This document shows positions 1 through 8,304 of a DNA stretch of 64,000 nucleotides, one piece after another (within the stretch, counting starts at the first letter, position 1; every line of letters begins with the position of its first letter). The notes under the pieces were generated by a model, which made no database searches, was not told where the DNA came from, and saw only the letters and a program-made list of their open reading frames with translations. Origin of the DNA: Pontibacter sp. Tf4 (GTDB lineage Bacteria; Bacteroidota; Bacteroidia; Cytophagales; Hymenobacteraceae); contig NZ_JACKZC010000006.1 in assembly GCF_014212495.1 (NCBI RefSeq), positions 124,001 through 188,000 on the forward strand, given 5' to 3'. The position numbers and the translations under genes are program-made.

Positions 1-267
1 CATGTGCAGCCCCAGGAGCCGGAAATTATAAATGAACCGCTGCCGGAACCAGTAAAAACTATAGTTGAGAAACCGGTTAATCAAACTAATCCCAACGGTT
101 ATAGTGTTGTAACGAAGAGCCGCACTGTATTGATGGAGCAAACGCAACAGGTACTGGCCAACATGATGGGTGATGCCCCGGCCTGCAACGTATGCGGGCA
201 CATCACCATCCGCTCCGGCACCTGTTACAAATGCCTGAACTGCGGTAATAGTTTGGGGTGTAGTTAA
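1..267 (+). CDS. nrdJ: Adenosylcobalamin-dependent (class II) ribonucleotide reductase, C-terminal end only
   Basis: This is the 3' end of a gene that enters from outside the window; the reading frame is open from base 1, so the GTG at position 4 is an internal Val codon and not a start. The last 30 residues carry the zinc-ribbon tail typical of bacterial NrdJ: APACNVCGH, then GTCYKCLNCG, ending in GCS. In the family this Cys-rich tail re-reduces the active site that makes deoxyribonucleotides. The preceding 50 residues are a Pro/Glu-rich linker. It is followed at once by an inverted-repeat element. Identification rests on the tail only. Confidence 0.9.
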   Translation, partial: HVQPQEPEIINEPLPEPVKTIVEKPVNQTNPNGYSVVTKSRTVLMEQTQQVLANMMGDAPACNVCGHITIRSGTCYKCLNCGNSLGCS

Positions 268-270
268 AAG

Positions 271-410
271 GACCAGTGATTAAGGGGATTTTTCTGATTT
301 AACATGATTATATTTCCTGAACTTTGTAGGAATTTGACAGATTTCAGGGTAAGCTGTACATAGGTTTATTTTAATCTTAATAATCAGAAAAATCTCCTTA
401 ATCACTGGTC
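271..410. repeat. 140-bp inverted-repeat element (MITE- or REP-like)
   Basis: Two 29-base arms at 271-299 and 382-410 are reverse complements with one mismatch (GGGGA against GGAGA). They enclose 82 bases of AT-rich sequence with no reading frame of note. It lies between nrdJ and the globin gene. The arms could act as a bidirectional terminator or mark a non-autonomous mobile element; A-rich stretches flank both sides, but a clear target duplication cannot be made out. Confidence 0.6.
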
Positions 411-427
411 AAAATATACTTTACAAA

Positions 428-823
428 ATGACTGAAAAACACGATATATTGACGCTGGAGGATGTGAAGTTGCTGGTGGATACCTTTTACACCCGCGTGC
501 GTGCCGATAAATTGCTGGGACCAGTGTTTGATGAACGCATACAGGACCGCTGGCCCATACACCTGGACATTATGTACCGCTTCTGGCAAACGGTATTGCT
601 GGGCGAACTGACTTACCAGGGCGCCCCGGGTTCCAAGCACATAACCTTACCGGTTGGTGCCGAACACTTTGAACGTTGGTTGCTGATCTTTTTTACAACG
701 ATTGATGAGCTGTTTGAAGGCGAAAAAGCGGCTGAAGCGAAGTGGCGATCCGAGAAAATGGCTGATATGTTCTCCAGCAAGATCGAGTACTATAAGAAAA
801 ACCAGCACCGGGCACTCCTATAG
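428..823 (+). CDS. Group III truncated haemoglobin
   Basis: A 131-residue protein, the usual length of a single-domain truncated globin. The pattern of helices and the motif HFERW, with His80 the likely proximal heme ligand, preceded by the short HITLPVGAE stretch, fits the group III (trHb3, Campylobacter Ctb-like) branch. Members bind O2 and NO, and are linked to nitrosative stress or microaerobic growth. It stands alone on the plus strand, although denitrification-related genes lie just downstream on the other strand. The stop codon lies in CTATAG, the palindrome that recurs through the window (CTC CTA TAG). Function in NO handling is inference from family and position. Confidence 0.85.
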   Translation: MTEKHDILTLEDVKLLVDTFYTRVRADKLLGPVFDERIQDRWPIHLDIMYRFWQTVLLGELTYQGAPGSKHITLPVGAEHFERWLLIFFTTIDELFEGEKAAEAKWRSEKMADMFSSKIEYYKKNQHRALL

Positions 824-899
824 TTTCAAGCACTATCTATAGTTACACAAAGGCGCACGTGGCTTAGGCTGCGTGTGCTTTTTTATGCCTCACCCGGCT

Positions 900-2201
900 T
901 TAGGTCAGGTAAATTTCAGAACTATAGTTTATAGTTTCAGGAGGTTTGAACTGCGCTATGAAAAACAGCAGTATGCCTGCCGGCAAAAGAATACTTACAG
1001 CAAAAAGTAAGGTGTGGTAATCCGGGATCTCGCCTAAACCTGCCCAGTAAAAAATGCCCTGCAGAAATAACAGTACTTCGCTGGTGATAAATCCAACTAT
1101 AAATACGCCCATCCCCCATTTGTTTAGTTTGCTGCTATAGTTCAGCCAGCCTTGTTGTGCCATAAACGCCAGCATAAAAAAGCTCACAAACCCGATCAGT
1201 ACCAGGTGCAGGTAGCCTATTATAAAATTACGAAGCGCGTACGCCAGGTCGGCCATGTACGGGAAAGCAGTGGCAAACTGCATCAGTGTTTTCAGGCCAA
1301 AGGCAAGCGCCGCAAGCGCAACTATAGTTTTAGCCCATCCCCTAAATAAACTATAGATCTGCGCACGAACAGGCCAGATGATAGCTGCTAAAATCCCTAA
1401 GGCCACTACCTGTGCCAAAGCAGCAGCGCCGGCCAAACTATAAACTATAGCTGCAGGTTTTATCCAGAGCACCGACAACAGGTAAGCCGGCAAGCAGGCC
1501 CAGAACAGCAGCCTGAAAATCCACAAACTATAGTTCCGGCCAACAGTGATCTTATACTTCTCCAGCAGCCAGAACAGCAGGCCCAGCACCGCAAACGTAA
1601 ACCAGCCGTTGTACAGGAAGTGCAGGTAAAAATAGATGGCGTTATAGTATAGTTCGGTAAAGCTGTTGCCGGTTGCCATGATGGGGCCCATGGCCCACGG
1701 CCCTAAGGATGAGAGCACTAAAAAGAACAGTGCCGCTCTGATAAAACGGAAGGAAAAACGATGCTCCCCTGTTGCACTGCCGGCTGCCCTGGCATCTTTC
1801 AGAAACCTGTAGGCAAACCAGTAGCTGAGCAGAATGTGCAGTGTAGAAAATGTGATGGACACCGCCCCATAGCCCTGCACCGGAAAGCTGAACAACATGC
1901 CCAGCACCGACACCTGCGACAGCCAGAACAGCCAACTATAGTTTTTCGTATTCCGGACCGGAGCAGGTAAATAAGCATGCACCAAGGCAATAAAAAGTAC
2001 CGGGTACAGCCACCCCAGCAACGCCACATGCGAGTGCGCGTGCAACAGGTATTTATAGTTGAGTCCCGGAACCGCTGAGACAAAAGTATAGCGCAGCAAA
2101 AGGCCCAGCAGGGCAATAACAGCCAGGCTGAGCAGGGCGCTCAGCAAAGGCAGGCGCCACGGGTCTTTCTGTATTTCAGCTCTTTTGCTCGGGTCGGGCA
2201 T
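900..2201 (-). CDS. Polytopic membrane protein resembling heme-copper oxidase subunit I / NnrS-type proteins
   Basis: A 433-residue protein with about twelve hydrophobic segments. Several segments carry His in positions suggestive of heme ligands: HAHSH in the second segment (around residues 54-58), YLHFLYNGW in mid-protein and GYLHLVLIG in the C-terminal third. The layout recalls heme-copper oxidase subunit I and NnrS proteins, but I do not recognise an exact family. It is the last gene of a leftward operon; its ATG overlaps the stop of the upstream lipoprotein gene by one base (TAATG), so translation is probably coupled. Upstream Crp/Fnr-type sites and the nos operons nearby suggest a role in nitrogen-oxide or low-oxygen metabolism (inference). 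Confidence 0.6.
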   Translation of the reverse strand: MPDPSKRAEIQKDPWRLPLLSALLSLAVIALLGLLLRYTFVSAVPGLNYKYLLHAHSHVALLGWLYPVLFIALVHAYLPAPVRNTKNYSWLFWLSQVSVLGMLFSFPVQGYGAVSITFSTLHILLSYWFAYRFLKDARAAGSATGEHRFSFRFIRAALFFLVLSSLGPWAMGPIMATGNSFTELYYNAIYFYLHFLYNGWFTFAVLGLLFWLLEKYKITVGRNYSLWIFRLLFWACLPAYLLSVLWIKPAAIVYSLAGAAALAQVVALGILAAIIWPVRAQIYSLFRGWAKTIVALAALAFGLKTLMQFATAFPYMADLAYALRNFIIGYLHLVLIGFVSFFMLAFMAQQGWLNYSSKLNKWGMGVFIVGFITSEVLLFLQGIFYWAGLGEIPDYHTLLFAVSILLPAGILLFFIAQFKPPETINYSSEIYLT

Positions 2202-2641
2202 TATTTAAAGTACGTCTGATAAAGTGCCAGGCGCTCGGCCATACGGTCGCGGGCGGCGGTGGCAGTTGCCAGGTCGGGTTGCTTAATGGCTTTCAGGTCA
2301 TCGAGCATCGGCATCAGGTATACGTGCAGCATGTCGTGTTCAGGTCCTTTCATACGGCATTCTTTAAACACTTCATCAAAACCAAGCTGCAGCACATGCC
2401 CTAATTCGTTCACTGCTTCCAGGCTGTTGGTATCCGGCTGGCTCAGGTGCTCCTGCATCAGTTCCTGCAGTTGCGCTATGTTGGCATTGGTAGCTTCGTC
2501 GGCCTGCCAGCGTTCCTGCCCGTTCAGGGCGAGCGCTGTTGGGGCGTTGTGGGCTGTGTGATCGGTTGCTTCTTCCGGGTGCTGATGGCTGCAGGCCGCC
2601 AGTCCAAGAGCAAACATACAGATTAAAAGTACATTTTTCAT
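2201..2641 (-). CDS. Small His-rich lipoprotein of the 0.9-3.3 kb operon
   Basis: The start was placed at the ATG at 2641, since the protein then begins with a clean lipoprotein signal peptide (MKNVLLICMF..., lipobox LAAC around residues 14-17); the open frame reaches further upstream but without a signal peptide. The mature part starts with a His-rich patch (SHQHPEEATDHTAH) and continues as helical sequence of about 110 residues with one more Cys in KECRMKGPEHDMLH, which could bind a metal. No family is recognised. It sits four bases downstream of the thioredoxin-like gene and overlaps the membrane protein gene by one base. A periplasmic metal- or heme-handling job is possible but unproven. 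Confidence 0.65.
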   Translation of the reverse strand: MKNVLLICMFALGLAACSHQHPEEATDHTAHNAPTALALNGQERWQADEATNANIAQLQELMQEHLSQPDTNSLEAVNELGHVLQLGFDEVFKECRMKGPEHDMLHVYLMPMLDDLKAIKQPDLATATAARDRMAERLALYQTYFK

Positions 2642-2645
2642 GGCT

Positions 2646-3272
2646 TTATAAATTAGCTGTTTCTGTTTCGGCAAGTGTTTCCTGTACCAGTTTCAGCAGG
2701 TCCTGCTGCAGCGACTGGCTGCGGTCTTTGGCATACCATAGCTGTACCTGTTGCACTAAGTCTGCGTGGCTTATGTCGGGCTGTTCGGCTTTTAGTTGTT
2801 TCACCTGCTCCTGTATGGCGGCCGGGCGGGCTCCCCAGGTAAACAGGCGCTCTCCGGTGGTGGCATCTTCGCAGATCAGTTTCGGGATGGCACGGCTTCC
2901 GTTTGTCAGGCAGGTATCCATCAAACCTGGGTTCTCGTCGCGCAGCAGTATGGTCAGTTTTATACCGTTGGCCTGCTCAGCTATAGCTGCAATGGCAGGC
3001 AATACCTGCGCTCCGTCGCCGCACCAGCTCTCAGCCAAAACCAGCCAGTTCCAGTTCAGGTCGTTCTGCTGCAGCAAGGCTCCCAGGGCAGGGTCAAGTA
3101 CAAACTGCTTTTCAACCCGCTTCATGCGCTGCTGGTTCAGCCTGGTGAAGTTGATGCGGTCCTCGGTCTGTTCGGCTCCGGTGGTTTTGCCCTGTTCTGC
3201 CAGTCTCTCAGTCAGCTGTTTGTACTGCAGGTAGGTCATCGGGTTTATGGGTTGGTAGGCTATCGTTTGCAT
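2646..3272 (-). CDS. Thioredoxin-fold family protein, single-Cys active site
   Basis: The start at 3272 (MQTIAYQPINP) was preferred to longer frames because it avoids an unlikely N-terminal extension that would run into the regulatory palindrome at 3327-3340; the product is 208 residues with no signal peptide. Mid-protein it has the thioredoxin-like ESWCGDGAQVLP motif. A usual thioredoxin has CxxC; here the second Cys is replaced (C-G-D-G), a form seen in a Bacteroidota thioredoxin-family group. The stretch RAIPKLICED supplies the cis-Pro region. It is the first gene of the leftward three-gene operon. A monothiol or chaperone-like role is more likely than ordinary disulfide reduction (inference). 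Confidence 0.75.
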   Translation of the reverse strand: MQTIAYQPINPMTYLQYKQLTERLAEQGKTTGAEQTEDRINFTRLNQQRMKRVEKQFVLDPALGALLQQNDLNWNWLVLAESWCGDGAQVLPAIAAIAEQANGIKLTILLRDENPGLMDTCLTNGSRAIPKLICEDATTGERLFTWGARPAAIQEQVKQLKAEQPDISHADLVQQVQLWYAKDRSQSLQQDLLKLVQETLAETETANL

Positions 3273-3326
3273 TTGACTTATAGTTAAGATATGCTGCAAG
3301 TCTAACATAACCAGCGCTCTTTTGAG

Positions 3327-3340
3327 GTGACATAAGTCAC
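3327..3340. promoter_or_regulatory. Crp/Fnr-family operator candidate upstream of the thioredoxin-like operon
   Basis: GTGACATAAGTCAC is a perfect dyad with 5-base arms and a 4-base spacer. It lies about 55 bases upstream of the chosen start at 3272. The same architecture (ATGAC-ATTT-GTCAT) occurs before the second nos operon at 20924-20937. The TGAC-N4-GTCA form fits the Crp/Fnr superfamily in general; which regulator uses it cannot be told from this window. Confidence 0.6.
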
Positions 3341-3396
3341 TAAAGCACAAAAAGCAATAAAAATTATTGCCCCGTTACAGCAACCTTTTCAATAAG

Positions 3397-3408
3397 TGAC
3401 GGATGTCA
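3397..3408. promoter_or_regulatory. Second TGAC-N4-GTCA operator candidate in the divergent region
   Basis: TGACGGATGTCA repeats the arms of the site at 3327-3340, about 70 bases further from the leftward operon and about 160 bases before the proline dehydrogenase gene. It may be a second site for the leftward operon or act on the rightward one. Confidence 0.45.
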
Positions 3409-3565
3409 TTTTTATCGCTGACACTCCTCATTTATCGCCAGCTACCACGGGTATAACTTGCGGTGCATTGTAATATTCTGCTCCTGCCGCCGGCACTTAC
3501 CCTGATAAGACCCGCAGACCGCAATGCCTTCGCAACGATAGCAATTTCAACTCAAGCATATACTT

Positions 3566-4762
3566 ATGTTCCAGTCAACCACCACCGAAGCGCCCCAAAC
3601 CTTCTCAGCCAATAACCTGGAAGTGGCGTTCTGCACCAGATCGAACAACGAACTGAAACTGGCACACCGGCTATACAGCATGATGGGCAACCAGACCCTT
3701 GTAAAAATGGGGGGCGCGGCAACAAACCTTGCCCTCAAACTGCACCTGCCCATCAAAGGCCTGATCAAGAAAACAGTATACCAGTTGTTTTGTGGTGGCG
3801 AAACAGCCGATGAAGCGCAGAAAGTGATCCAGAAACTGGCAAAAGCCCGCGTACACACCGTGCTGGACTATGCTGCGGAAGCGCAGGAAGATGAAGCCGG
3901 ATTTGACAAAGTACGTCACGAGATCTTACGCAACATTTCCCTTGCCCGCAAGACCAGGGCTTTCTCTTACATCAGTGTGAAGCTCACCGGTTTAGGTCAC
4001 AAAAAACTGTTCGAGAAACTGCACAGCAAAATAAGCCTGACACTGGAGGAACATGCTGCTTTTAACCGGACAGAAAAAAGGCTGGATGATGTATGCCGTG
4101 CTGCCGCCGATGCCGGTATTACACTGTATATTGATGCCGAGGAAAGCTGGATGCAGGACCCGATGGATGAGCTGGCCGAAACCATGATGCGCCGCTACAA
4201 CAAAGGGCGCGCCGTTGTCTTTAACACGCTGCAAATGTACCGCACCGACCGCGTTGCTTATCTGAAAGCCTGCCTGGAGCGGTTTAAAGACGAAGCTATA
4301 GTTGTAGGCATTAAAATAGTGCGCGGCGCTTACCTGGAAAAAGAGCAGGAACGCGCGCTTAAGTATGGCTATGCCAACCCGGTTTTCACCAGAAAAGAAG
4401 ATACCGACAAGAGCTTTAACGATGCCATCGACATTTGCCTGGACAACATTCAGCGACTGGAGCTTTGTGCCGCTACCCACAACGAGTACAGCACAACCTA
4501 CCTGACAAAACGCATCCGGCAGGGCGACCTGAAAGCGTACGAGCATCGCATCCATTTCTCGCAACTATACGGCATGAGCGATAACCTGACCTTTAACCTG
4601 GCTGCTGCAGGCTACAATGCCTCCAAATACCTGCCGTATGGCGATGTGGCCACCGCTGTGCCTTACCTGATCCGACGGGCCGAGGAGAACACCTCCATTG
4701 CCGGACAAATGGGCCGCGAGCTCCAGCTGCTGGAGCAGGAAATGCACCGCCGCAAACTATAG
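3566..4762 (+). CDS. Proline dehydrogenase
   Basis: A 398-residue monofunctional proline dehydrogenase that should oxidise L-proline to pyrroline-5-carboxylate with FAD. Visible family motifs include the barrel segments ISVKLTGLG, LYIDAEESWM, VVFNTLQMYR, GIKIVRGAYLEKE, AATHNEYS, and the C-terminal YLPYGDVATAVPYLIRRAEEN, where the RR-x-x-E residues bind substrate. There is no P5C dehydrogenase domain, so the second step is encoded elsewhere. The gene ends in CTA TAG within the CTATAG palindrome. It is followed 43 bases later by an unrecognised gene on the same strand, and the two may be co-transcribed. Confidence 0.93.
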   Translation: MFQSTTTEAPQTFSANNLEVAFCTRSNNELKLAHRLYSMMGNQTLVKMGGAATNLALKLHLPIKGLIKKTVYQLFCGGETADEAQKVIQKLAKARVHTVLDYAAEAQEDEAGFDKVRHEILRNISLARKTRAFSYISVKLTGLGHKKLFEKLHSKISLTLEEHAAFNRTEKRLDDVCRAAADAGITLYIDAEESWMQDPMDELAETMMRRYNKGRAVVFNTLQMYRTDRVAYLKACLERFKDEAIVVGIKIVRGAYLEKEQERALKYGYANPVFTRKEDTDKSFNDAIDICLDNIQRLELCAATHNEYSTTYLTKRIRQGDLKAYEHRIHFSQLYGMSDNLTFNLAAAGYNASKYLPYGDVATAVPYLIRRAEENTSIAGQMGRELQLLEQEMHRRKL

Positions 4763-4805
4763 ATTACCTTTTATCAGAATATCAACCCGCACAATATTTT
4801 AAAAC

Positions 4806-6617
4806 ATGCTACAACTTACGCCGCACACGTTTCACATACCCGTAATGGGACTTGCCTTCTCTGTTGATTCACCTTTAAAAGTAGCCCGATACGGCATTTC
4901 GTCGGTTGTGTCGCTGAGCGACGATGGCCTGCTGGAGCAGATGCGCGAGCACTATAGTAACGTATATGGCCGGGAGTTTACTCCGATCACGCCGAAGGAA
5001 GAAGATTACAGAGCCCGCCGCACCACTGCTTATTTAAACCTGCTGGACGAGCTGGTGACCCAACAGATGGTAGAACTGAAACTGCAGGAATTCACCCCGG
5101 ACTCTGAACTGACCAGGTACTTCGAGATGCTGCCCGATTCGTCGCCGCTGAAAGAAGAATACCTGGAGATGCTGCAGGAAACCGATGCAGACTGGAAACA
5201 ACATTTGCAGGACGAACTGCGCGATGCCTTGGTGCCCGGCAGCATAGACGTGAACATTATGACCAAGCTGGACAAAACCAACTATAGCAAAGGTGGTGAG
5301 CCTCTGCCGCAGGAGTATTCGGATGCGCTGGCTGCGCTGCGCGGTTTTGCCAACAGCACAGTTCGCTCGTCGGTGGTTTTTTCAGCAGGCATGAACATGC
5401 GCCTGTATGGTTATATCGATCAGTTCCCGGATTTTCTGCCGGATGCAAAAGGACAGTTTCAGAAGCAGATTATCATTAAGGTAAGCGATTACCGCTCGGC
5501 ACTGGTACAGGGCAAGATACTGGCTAAAAAAGGATTGTGGGTATCAGAATTCAGAATAGAATCGGGGTTAAACTGCGGCGGACACGCCTTTGCTACCGAC
5601 GGTTACCTGATTGGCCCGATACTGGAAGAATTTAAGCAGAACCGCGAAGCGTTGCGCAACGAACTATACAGTATTTTCAGTTCGGCGCTGGCCAGCAAAG
5701 GCATACACGTACCACTGGAGATACCAATGCAGCGCATTACCATGCAGGGCGGTATCGGCACAAACCAAGAGCACGAATTCCTGATGAAACACTACGGTGT
5801 GGATGCGACCGGCTGGGGCACTCCTTTCCTGCTGGTACCCGAGGCTACAACCGTGGACGAACCAACCCTGCAGCAATTAGTAGGCGCCACCGCCGACGAC
5901 CTGTACCTGAGCCCGATATCACCGCTGGGCGTGCCGTTCAATGCCCTCAGAAATACATCCGGTGAACAGTTGAAAAAGGAACGTGCCGACAAAGGCAAAC
6001 CAGGCAGCCCCTGCATTAAAAAACACCTCGTGTCGAATACCGAATTTACGGATGAACCGATTTGCACGGCATCCCGGAAATACCAGCGCCGCAAACTGGA
6101 GGAACTGAAATCGCAGGAGCTTGACCCGATAGTTTACCTGGCCGAGGAAGCAAAAGTACTGGCAAAAGAATGTCTGTGCGATGGCCTGGCAAACTCTGCG
6201 TTGCAGCTGTTCAACATTGGTAAAAAGGCAGCGTCTAAGGCGGTAACCATCTGCCCGGGTCCTAACCTGGCTTTCTTTTCAGGCATCTTTAAACTGAACG
6301 AGATGGTAGACCATATTTATGGCCGCTTCAATGCCCTGAACAGTACCTATCGCCCGCACATGTTTGTGAACGAGCTGAAACTATACATCAGTTACTGGAC
6401 CGATAAAAAAGCCGAGCAACTGGAAACCCTGACCGACAAGCAATACAAATACCTGCAGAGCTTCTGGGACAACCTGCAGCAGGGCATACAGTATTACAAA
6501 GAGCAGTTGCCTGCCATTTTTAAAGACGAACTGGAGCGTCAGGTGCTGATGCTGGATGAGTTGCTGGAAGCCGAAGATCAGTTGCACCGGGCCCGTTTGC
6601 AAGTGGTTGTTGCGTAA
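4806..6617 (+). CDS. Large conserved-looking protein, possible flavin/TIM-barrel enzyme with Cys clusters
   Basis: A 603-residue soluble protein with no signal peptide. I do not recognise a family with certainty. The middle holds GLNCGGHAFATDGYLIGP (near residue 258) and MQGGIGTNQEHEFL followed by GVDATGWGTPFLL, glycine-rich stretches reminiscent of FMN-binding TIM barrels such as nitronate monooxygenases and glutamate-synthase-like domains. The C-terminal third has spaced cysteines (SPCIKKH, EPICTAS, KECLCDG, TICPGPN) that could hold a metal or Fe-S cluster. It is preceded by proline dehydrogenase and followed 3 bases after its stop by a QueD-like gene, so the three probably form one transcript. 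The reaction is unknown. Confidence 0.5.
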   Translation: MLQLTPHTFHIPVMGLAFSVDSPLKVARYGISSVVSLSDDGLLEQMREHYSNVYGREFTPITPKEEDYRARRTTAYLNLLDELVTQQMVELKLQEFTPDSELTRYFEMLPDSSPLKEEYLEMLQETDADWKQHLQDELRDALVPGSIDVNIMTKLDKTNYSKGGEPLPQEYSDALAALRGFANSTVRSSVVFSAGMNMRLYGYIDQFPDFLPDAKGQFQKQIIIKVSDYRSALVQGKILAKKGLWVSEFRIESGLNCGGHAFATDGYLIGPILEEFKQNREALRNELYSIFSSALASKGIHVPLEIPMQRITMQGGIGTNQEHEFLMKHYGVDATGWGTPFLLVPEATTVDEPTLQQLVGATADDLYLSPISPLGVPFNALRNTSGEQLKKERADKGKPGSPCIKKHLVSNTEFTDEPICTASRKYQRRKLEELKSQELDPIVYLAEEAKVLAKECLCDGLANSALQLFNIGKKAASKAVTICPGPNLAFFSGIFKLNEMVDHIYGRFNALNSTYRPHMFVNELKLYISYWTDKKAEQLETLTDKQYKYLQSFWDNLQQGIQYYKEQLPAIFKDELERQVLMLDELLEAEDQLHRARLQVVVA

Positions 6618-6620
6618 GGC

Positions 6621-7070
6621 ATGGCAAAGATCAGACTAACGCGCCTTTTCACGTTTGAAATGGCGCACGCGCTGCAGCATTACGACGGCCCCTGTCGCAA
6701 CATACACGGGCACTCGTATAAACTGCAGGTAACTATAGTTGGTACGCCGCTGGCAGATGAAACGGACCCTAAGAACGGCATGGTGATGGACTTCGGGGAC
6801 CTGAAAAAGCTGGTTAACAAAACTATAGTTGACGAACTGGACCATGCCCTTCTGCTGCGTAAAGACAGTGCCCCGGAACTGGTGGAGATGCTTCGGAAGT
6901 TGCACCACAAACTGGTGCTGACTGCGTACCAACCTACCTGCGAGAACATGCTACTGGACTTTAAAGCAAGACTTCAGCAGGTAATGCCTGCCAACGTAGC
7001 ACTGCACAGCCTGAAACTATGGGAAACGCAGAACTCTTTTGCAGAGTGGTACGCATCGGATGAACTATAG
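6621..7070 (+). CDS. queD: 6-pyruvoyl-tetrahydropterin synthase / 6-carboxytetrahydropterin synthase family (QueD-like)
   Basis: A 149-residue protein of normal length for the family. Zinc ligands are His16, His29 and His31 (AHALQH and IHGHSY), and the catalytic Cys25 lies in DGPCRNIHGH. Other conserved parts are MVMDFGDLK, the DHALLL segment and ETQNSFAEWY near the end. QueD converts dihydroneopterin triphosphate to 6-carboxytetrahydropterin in queuosine synthesis; related PTPS enzymes make pterin cofactors, so the symbol is a best guess. The start lies 3 bases after the upstream stop. The gene ends GAA CTA TAG in the CTATAG palindrome, and contains two internal copies of AACTATAGTT. Confidence 0.85.
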   Translation: MAKIRLTRLFTFEMAHALQHYDGPCRNIHGHSYKLQVTIVGTPLADETDPKNGMVMDFGDLKKLVNKTIVDELDHALLLRKDSAPELVEMLRKLHHKLVLTAYQPTCENMLLDFKARLQQVMPANVALHSLKLWETQNSFAEWYASDEL

Positions 7071-7191
7071 TGTGTTTGGGTTTTTAAAGTAACATAAAAG
7101 GCTTAACCCTGTTTAAACTATAGTTAGCCTATCCCCTGCAACCATCTGATTTATAGTTCGTTTTTTATAGTTTAACCAAACAAACCGAGCT

Positions 7192-7464
7192 ATGAAAAAG
7201 ATACTGATAATAGGGTTAGGGTTTCTGACCTTTGCCTGCACCGAATCCAATACGACTGCGGATGAGGCAGATGCCGAGGTTACCACCACAGATGAAACGA
7301 GAACAACGGATGAAACTGTAGGTGACGGTGATGTAGAGATCGGGTCCGGCAAAGAGATAAGCCCGCAACTGGAAGGCCTGGAAGACACCGGCCGCCTGGA
7401 AGTAGATACCCTTTCCTCAGCAACCGAGGAACAGCAGCGACAGCAGAACCAGAAAAAACAATAA
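7192..7464 (+). CDS. Small acidic lipoprotein, hypothetical
   Basis: A 90-residue protein with a signal peptide (MKKILIIGLGFLTFAC) and lipobox Cys16, then a low-complexity Thr/Asp/Glu-rich tail ending in a Gln-rich stretch. No family is recognised. It is followed by a strong bidirectional terminator. The low complexity makes functional prediction impossible; the signal peptide is the main reason to believe it is real. Confidence 0.6.
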   Translation: MKKILIIGLGFLTFACTESNTTADEADAEVTTTDETRTTDETVGDGDVEIGSGKEISPQLEGLEDTGRLEVDTLSSATEEQQRQQNQKKQ

Positions 7465-7476
7465 ATAATAAAGCAA

Positions 7477-7517
7477 AACAGGAGCGCAAACTATAGATGT
7501 TGCGCTCCTGTTCTTTT
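7477..7517. terminator. Bidirectional intrinsic terminator with CTATAG in the loop
   Basis: Perfect 13-base arms at 7477-7489 and 7500-7512 with loop ACTATAGATG-type sequence, T-rich on the right and A-rich on the left. It separates the convergent small lipoprotein gene and the end of the first nos operon. Confidence 0.85.
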
Positions 7518-7536
7518 TAAATCAAACTATAGTTGC

Positions 7537-8304
7537 TTACAGGTCTCTTCTCGAGAATATGCGCCTGGAACTCATTACTGGTATCAATGCCCAGAGTAGC
7601 AGCAAGCCAAAGGCAGCCGCAATTCCCCACACACTCCCGAAAATGCTTTTATACAACGCACCGGTATAACCCATCAGCGCCGACACATCCAGGTTCAGCA
7701 AAACGATGATCCGACCTAAATCAATCGGGTTCAGCGCAGTCATGGCCAGCGTAGCATATTCCAGTGGATAATCGCCGAAAGCATACAGGATGAACAGCAC
7801 AATGCCATCGTAGATCAGGGCAAAGTAGAACCACAGCAGCAGCGCTATGCCAATGCCTTTGGCTTTATCACGGGTGATAACCGACGCCAGAAACGCCATA
7901 GCCACGAAGATGAACGTTATGAATACGCCCGTCAGCACTAAATAAAAGCCAGTCAGCCCTGAACTGAAGATGATGACCGGAATACCTACGCCAACTATAA
8001 AAGCAGCCGAAAGCGATAGCGCCACACCCAAATACTCGCTCATGAATATTTTTTTGCGGTTAATCGGCTGGGCTACCAACAGTTCTATAAACTCATAGGA
8101 GTTATAAAAGTGGGTGGTGGCAAAAACGATGCTTATCAGCGGCACCGTCAGTAGCACCAGGTTCAGCAGACTCAGTATGCCTTTATCCGGGCTGCCGCCG
8201 AGGTTAAACAGGCCTATAGAAAGCAACAGCAGAAACACCGTGTAAGCTATGATGATCCTGCTCTTTACGATGTCCAGCAATACGTATTTGATAATCTTGT
8301 TCAT
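7537..8304 (-). CDS. nosY: NosY, ABC transporter permease of nitrous oxide reductase maturation (copy A)
   Basis: A 255-residue membrane protein with about six transmembrane segments, the size of NosY. With NosF it forms the ABC transporter needed to supply sulfur for the CuZ centre of NosZ in known systems. It overlaps nosF by 4 bases (ATGA), typical of coupled translation. The paralogue in copy B is of equal length and nearly identical through the central region (for example the TRDKAKGIGIALLLWFYFAL stretch), differing mainly at the termini. It is the last gene of operon A, followed by a terminator. Confidence 0.9.
   Translation of the reverse strand: MNKIIKYVLLDIVKSRIIIAYTVFLLLLSIGLFNLGGSPDKGILSLLNLVLLTVPLISIVFATTHFYNSYEFIELLVAQPINRKKIFMSEYLGVALSLSAAFIVGVGIPVIIFSSGLTGFYLVLTGVFITFIFVAMAFLASVITRDKAKGIGIALLLWFYFALIYDGIVLFILYAFGDYPLEYATLAMTALNPIDLGRIIVLLNLDVSALMGYTGALYKSIFGSVWGIAAAFGLLLLWALIPVMSSRRIFSRRDL

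Noticed and set aside
4..267. A separate 87-residue protein starting at GTG 4
   Set aside because: The frame is open to the window edge and the sequence is the zinc-ribbon tail of NrdJ, so it is the end of a longer gene.
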